From assembly GCA_030345135.1 (NCBI GenBank), contig CP128386.1, positions 6,215,327-6,279,326 on the forward strand: a stretch of DNA of 64,000 bases, in the 5' to 3' direction. Under the pieces are notes generated by a model. The model had not been told where the DNA came from. It saw only the letters and a list, made by a program, of their open reading frames with translations, and did not search any database. A program made the position numbers and the translations under genes. This stretch comes from Chitinophagaceae bacterium DXS. GTDB lineage: Bacteria > Bacteroidota > Bacteroidia > Chitinophagales > Chitinophagaceae. This document shows, in pieces, positions 61,918 to 64,000 of this stretch. Each line of letters starts with the position of its first letter. Position 1 is the stretch's first letter.

Positions 61918-63804
61918 ATGAAAAGAAGATATAAATATATATTACCAGCGATAATGGGTATAGGGGTTGCTGTCTCCTCCTGTAAAACGGATTTCCTGAA
62001 TACACAGCCGCTTAACCAGATTTCGTCTGATGTGACATGGACGGATGGTAACCTGTCAGAGGCTTTCGTTACCAATATTTACAACGGGTTGGGTAATGGA
62101 GGTATTGATGAACAGCAGCTTTCATCTTTATCAGATGAAGCTATATTTACCCATGCCGGTCGTGGTATTAACATTGTAAACGAAGGCTCACTGGATCCTT
62201 CTACTCCAGGGTGGGTAAGTGGAACTTATGCCTGGAATAATATGTACAGTTATATAAGGGCTACCAACATCTCGCTTGAGAACCTTAGAACACCAGGTTT
62301 TGACAACAAAGATCTGAGTGATCGTTTACAGGGAGAAGCACATTTTCTCCGCGCGTATTATTTTCAACAGATAGTTCGCTATTATGGTGCAGCACCAATT
62401 ATAGATCGTTCATATGGATTAAATGAGGATTATTCTGCAGCTCGCAACACTTATGAAGAGTGTGTTAATTTTATTGTAAAGGACTGCGACAGTGCTGCTT
62501 TGTTGCTTGGTGGTAAAAGTATTGCAAAAGGAAGAGCTACAGTTGCCGCAGCACTCGCGTTGAAATCAAGAGTGCTTACGTATGCCGCTAGTGACTTACA
62601 TGACGTGCCAACGGCCAAATCTAAATCAGCAGTAATCGCTAGCTACTCCAATCCTGAATTAATTGGATATGTGAGTGGAGACAGAACTGCCAGGTGGACG
62701 GCTGCAAGAGACGCGTCTAAAGCTGCTATAGACGCTGGTGGCGGTGGTTATATGATGAATTTAACTGCACCCGTAAGCAAAGACGTTGCCATTAGAAATT
62801 ACGTTTCAATGTCAATGGGAGGCGGCAGCAAAAGCCCAGATGTAGACGCCTCTGCAGGTATTGAACTACTTTTCGCCAGGTATTTCACACCTGACATGTA
62901 TACAGGCGGTCCTGGAGGTGATGGTACTTCCGTAGGGCTGGATAATGGACCTAACGGTTACCACAATTGGGCTGGTAATACCCCTATCCAACAAATGGTA
63001 GACGATTATGAAATGATGGATGGAACTAAATTTAGTTGGTCTAATACAGCTCAAAAAGCAAAGCCATACGAAAACAGGGATCCTCGTTTTTACGCTACTA
63101 TTTTATATGATGGTGCGGGCTGGAAAACACGTAGCAAGATTACTTCTAACCCGGATCCTGTTAACCAGATCCAAAGCGGTAAATATCAAATGGTTGCGGG
63201 TGGCGCAGTGGTTGCAGGTCTTGATACCCGCCAAAGTGTTGTCGAAAACTGGAACGGTAGCTGGACTGGTTACTACCAGCGTAAGTTTATAGACGTCGAT
63301 GATGCTGTTGTAGATAACAACACAAGGCAGTTCCTCCCCTGGCCGATTTTAAGAAATACGGAAGTTGTATTCAACTACATCGAAGCCTTAATTGAACTTC
63401 ATCAGGACGCCGAAGCCCAAACATGGTTAAATAAGATCAGGTTTAGAGCTGGTATGCCGGCTGTAACGGAAACGGGTACAGCTCTTAGAGATCGCTACAG
63501 GAATGAAAGAAGAGTTGAAATGGCATTCGAAGAGCAGCGTTATCATGATGCCAGAAGATGGATGATCGCTCCCACAACGCTAGGTCGCAAGTGCCAGTAT
63601 ATCGCGGTTACTGGTATGTTAAAATCCGGAGCCGTTGCGCCGGCCACTTACAAATATGATCCTACAATTTATGATTACACCTATGCTCCGTTCGAGGATA
63701 ACAGCCTTGAAAACAGGAAATGGGTGGATAAAATGTATTTCAGACCAATTGTGAGGGATGAGATGAATAAAAATGCAAAACTTATTCAGAATCCAGGCTA
63801 TTAA
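61918..63804 (+). CDS. SusD/RagB nutrient-binding lipoprotein, second locus
   Basis: 628 residues with a lipoprotein signal (IGVAVSSCKTDFLNTQP). SusD blocks: EAHFLRAYYFQQIVRYYGAAP, WPILRNTEVVFNYIEALIEL and RYRNERRVEMAFEEQRYHDARRW. Larger than the SusD at 31543, with a Gly-rich insert near 275-345. Binds the ligand for the adjacent SusC. A terminator follows 26 bp after the stop. Confidence 0.97.
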   Translation: MKRRYKYILPAIMGIGVAVSSCKTDFLNTQPLNQISSDVTWTDGNLSEAFVTNIYNGLGNGGIDEQQLSSLSDEAIFTHAGRGINIVNEGSLDPSTPGWVSGTYAWNNMYSYIRATNISLENLRTPGFDNKDLSDRLQGEAHFLRAYYFQQIVRYYGAAPIIDRSYGLNEDYSAARNTYEECVNFIVKDCDSAALLLGGKSIAKGRATVAAALALKSRVLTYAASDLHDVPTAKSKSAVIASYSNPELIGYVSGDRTARWTAARDASKAAIDAGGGGYMMNLTAPVSKDVAIRNYVSMSMGGGSKSPDVDASAGIELLFARYFTPDMYTGGPGGDGTSVGLDNGPNGYHNWAGNTPIQQMVDDYEMMDGTKFSWSNTAQKAKPYENRDPRFYATILYDGAGWKTRSKITSNPDPVNQIQSGKYQMVAGGAVVAGLDTRQSVVENWNGSWTGYYQRKFIDVDDAVVDNNTRQFLPWPILRNTEVVFNYIEALIELHQDAEAQTWLNKIRFRAGMPAVTETGTALRDRYRNERRVEMAFEEQRYHDARRWMIAPTTLGRKCQYIAVTGMLKSGAVAPATYKYDPTIYDYTYAPFEDNSLENRKWVDKMYFRPIVRDEMNKNAKLIQNPGY

Positions 63805-63830
63805 CAATTGCTCTTTTTCATTTAAATTTA

Positions 63831-63865
63831 AACCTATGCCGCATTACAACCGGCATAGGTTTTTT
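63831..63865 (+). terminator. Terminator after the second SusC/SusD pair
   Basis: Stem AACCTATGCCG / CGGCATAGGTT with a 9-base loop and a run of Ts. The lipoprotein gene behind it at 63903 is therefore probably a separate or attenuated unit. Confidence 0.9.
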
Positions 63866-63902
63866 ACTTTAGCGCGTATTTCAAATATTAAATCTTTTTT
63901 GC

Positions 63903-64000
63903 TTGACTAACTTATCCCCAATCAAAATACTACTGCTGGTGTCCGTATGTACGTCTTGTTTTTTTGCGTGTTCAACCGGATCGAACAAAAAAGAAGAAGC
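63903..64000 (+). CDS. Lipoprotein, 5' end only (runs off the window)
   Basis: From a TTG at 63903 the frame reads MTNLSPIKILLLVSVCTSCFFACSTGSNKK to the edge. The basic start, hydrophobic core and FFAC lipobox make a convincing lipoprotein signal. Position after a SusC/SusD pair suggests an enzyme or binding protein of the same locus; its identity cannot be seen. Confidence 0.6.
   Translation, partial: MTNLSPIKILLLVSVCTSCFFACSTGSNKKEE

Overview
The window looks like a chromosomal segment of a Bacteroidota bacterium, most likely in or near the Chitinophagaceae. The evidence is two SusC/SusD pairs, an ECF sigma/FecR pair with the Bacteroidota-type FecR C-terminus, a large secreted protein with a type IX secretion C-terminal domain, many lipoprotein signals, A-rich leaders with few Shine-Dalgarno sequences, and intergenic arrays of short degenerate words typical of this phylum. 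No rRNA, tRNA, prophage or CRISPR array was seen.

Layout. 0-7.4 kb: housekeeping and orphan genes (phosphofructokinase, SpoIIAA-like protein, YukJ/lamin-tail protein, DHFR/RibD-like reductase, M13 peptidase). 7.6-14.7 kb: a thiamine operon on the minus strand, TPP riboswitch-thiS-thiC-thiE-thiG-thiH-thiF. A 188-bp inverted-repeat element sits between thiC and thiE, and a second, diverged thiamine-phosphate-synthase-like gene converges on thiF. 14.9-23 kb: secreted redox proteins, including an ankyrin/DUF2271/PepSY-flavoreductase set facing apbE; the DUF2271 protein carries a candidate flavinylation motif. 23.3-26.1 kb: a CE15-like esterase and an IS4-type insertion sequence whose transposase is frameshifted near its N-terminus. 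26.3-35.5 kb: ECF sigma, FecR, SusC and SusD, followed by a secreted PHP phosphodiesterase and a lipoprotein EEP-family hydrolase, which suggests uptake and breakdown of a phosphodiester-containing nutrient.

35.5-45.4 kb is the repeat-rich part. It holds two different REP-associated tyrosine transposases (RAYTs), each surrounded by its own palindrome family. The first family (arms starting GTAGAGACGTTGCA) has copies inside coding sequence: one in the linker of its own RAYT and one forming the C-terminal tail of a monooxygenase-like protein, both read in the same frame. The second RAYT is bracketed by paired inverted palindromes built on GGTTCGTG. Between them lie a Na+/H+ antiporter, an ArsR-type regulator divergent from an ABM/ACT gene pair, a luciferase-like oxidoreductase, a VOC protein and a MacB/FtsX-type permease.

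45.4-64 kb: a DUF1624 membrane protein; a ~1,480-residue beta-helix/DUF11 protein secreted by the type IX system; a LacI-family regulator; a membrane-anchored papain-like protease; a thioredoxin-like protein whose signal-peptide region is written in a repeat array; small membrane proteins; a beta-CASP RNase-like hydrolase; and a second SusC/SusD pair preceded by a perfect GTAATCGATTAC palindrome that could be a LacI-type operator. The window ends in the first codons of a lipoprotein gene. All functional calls come from recognising motifs by eye; no database search was possible.
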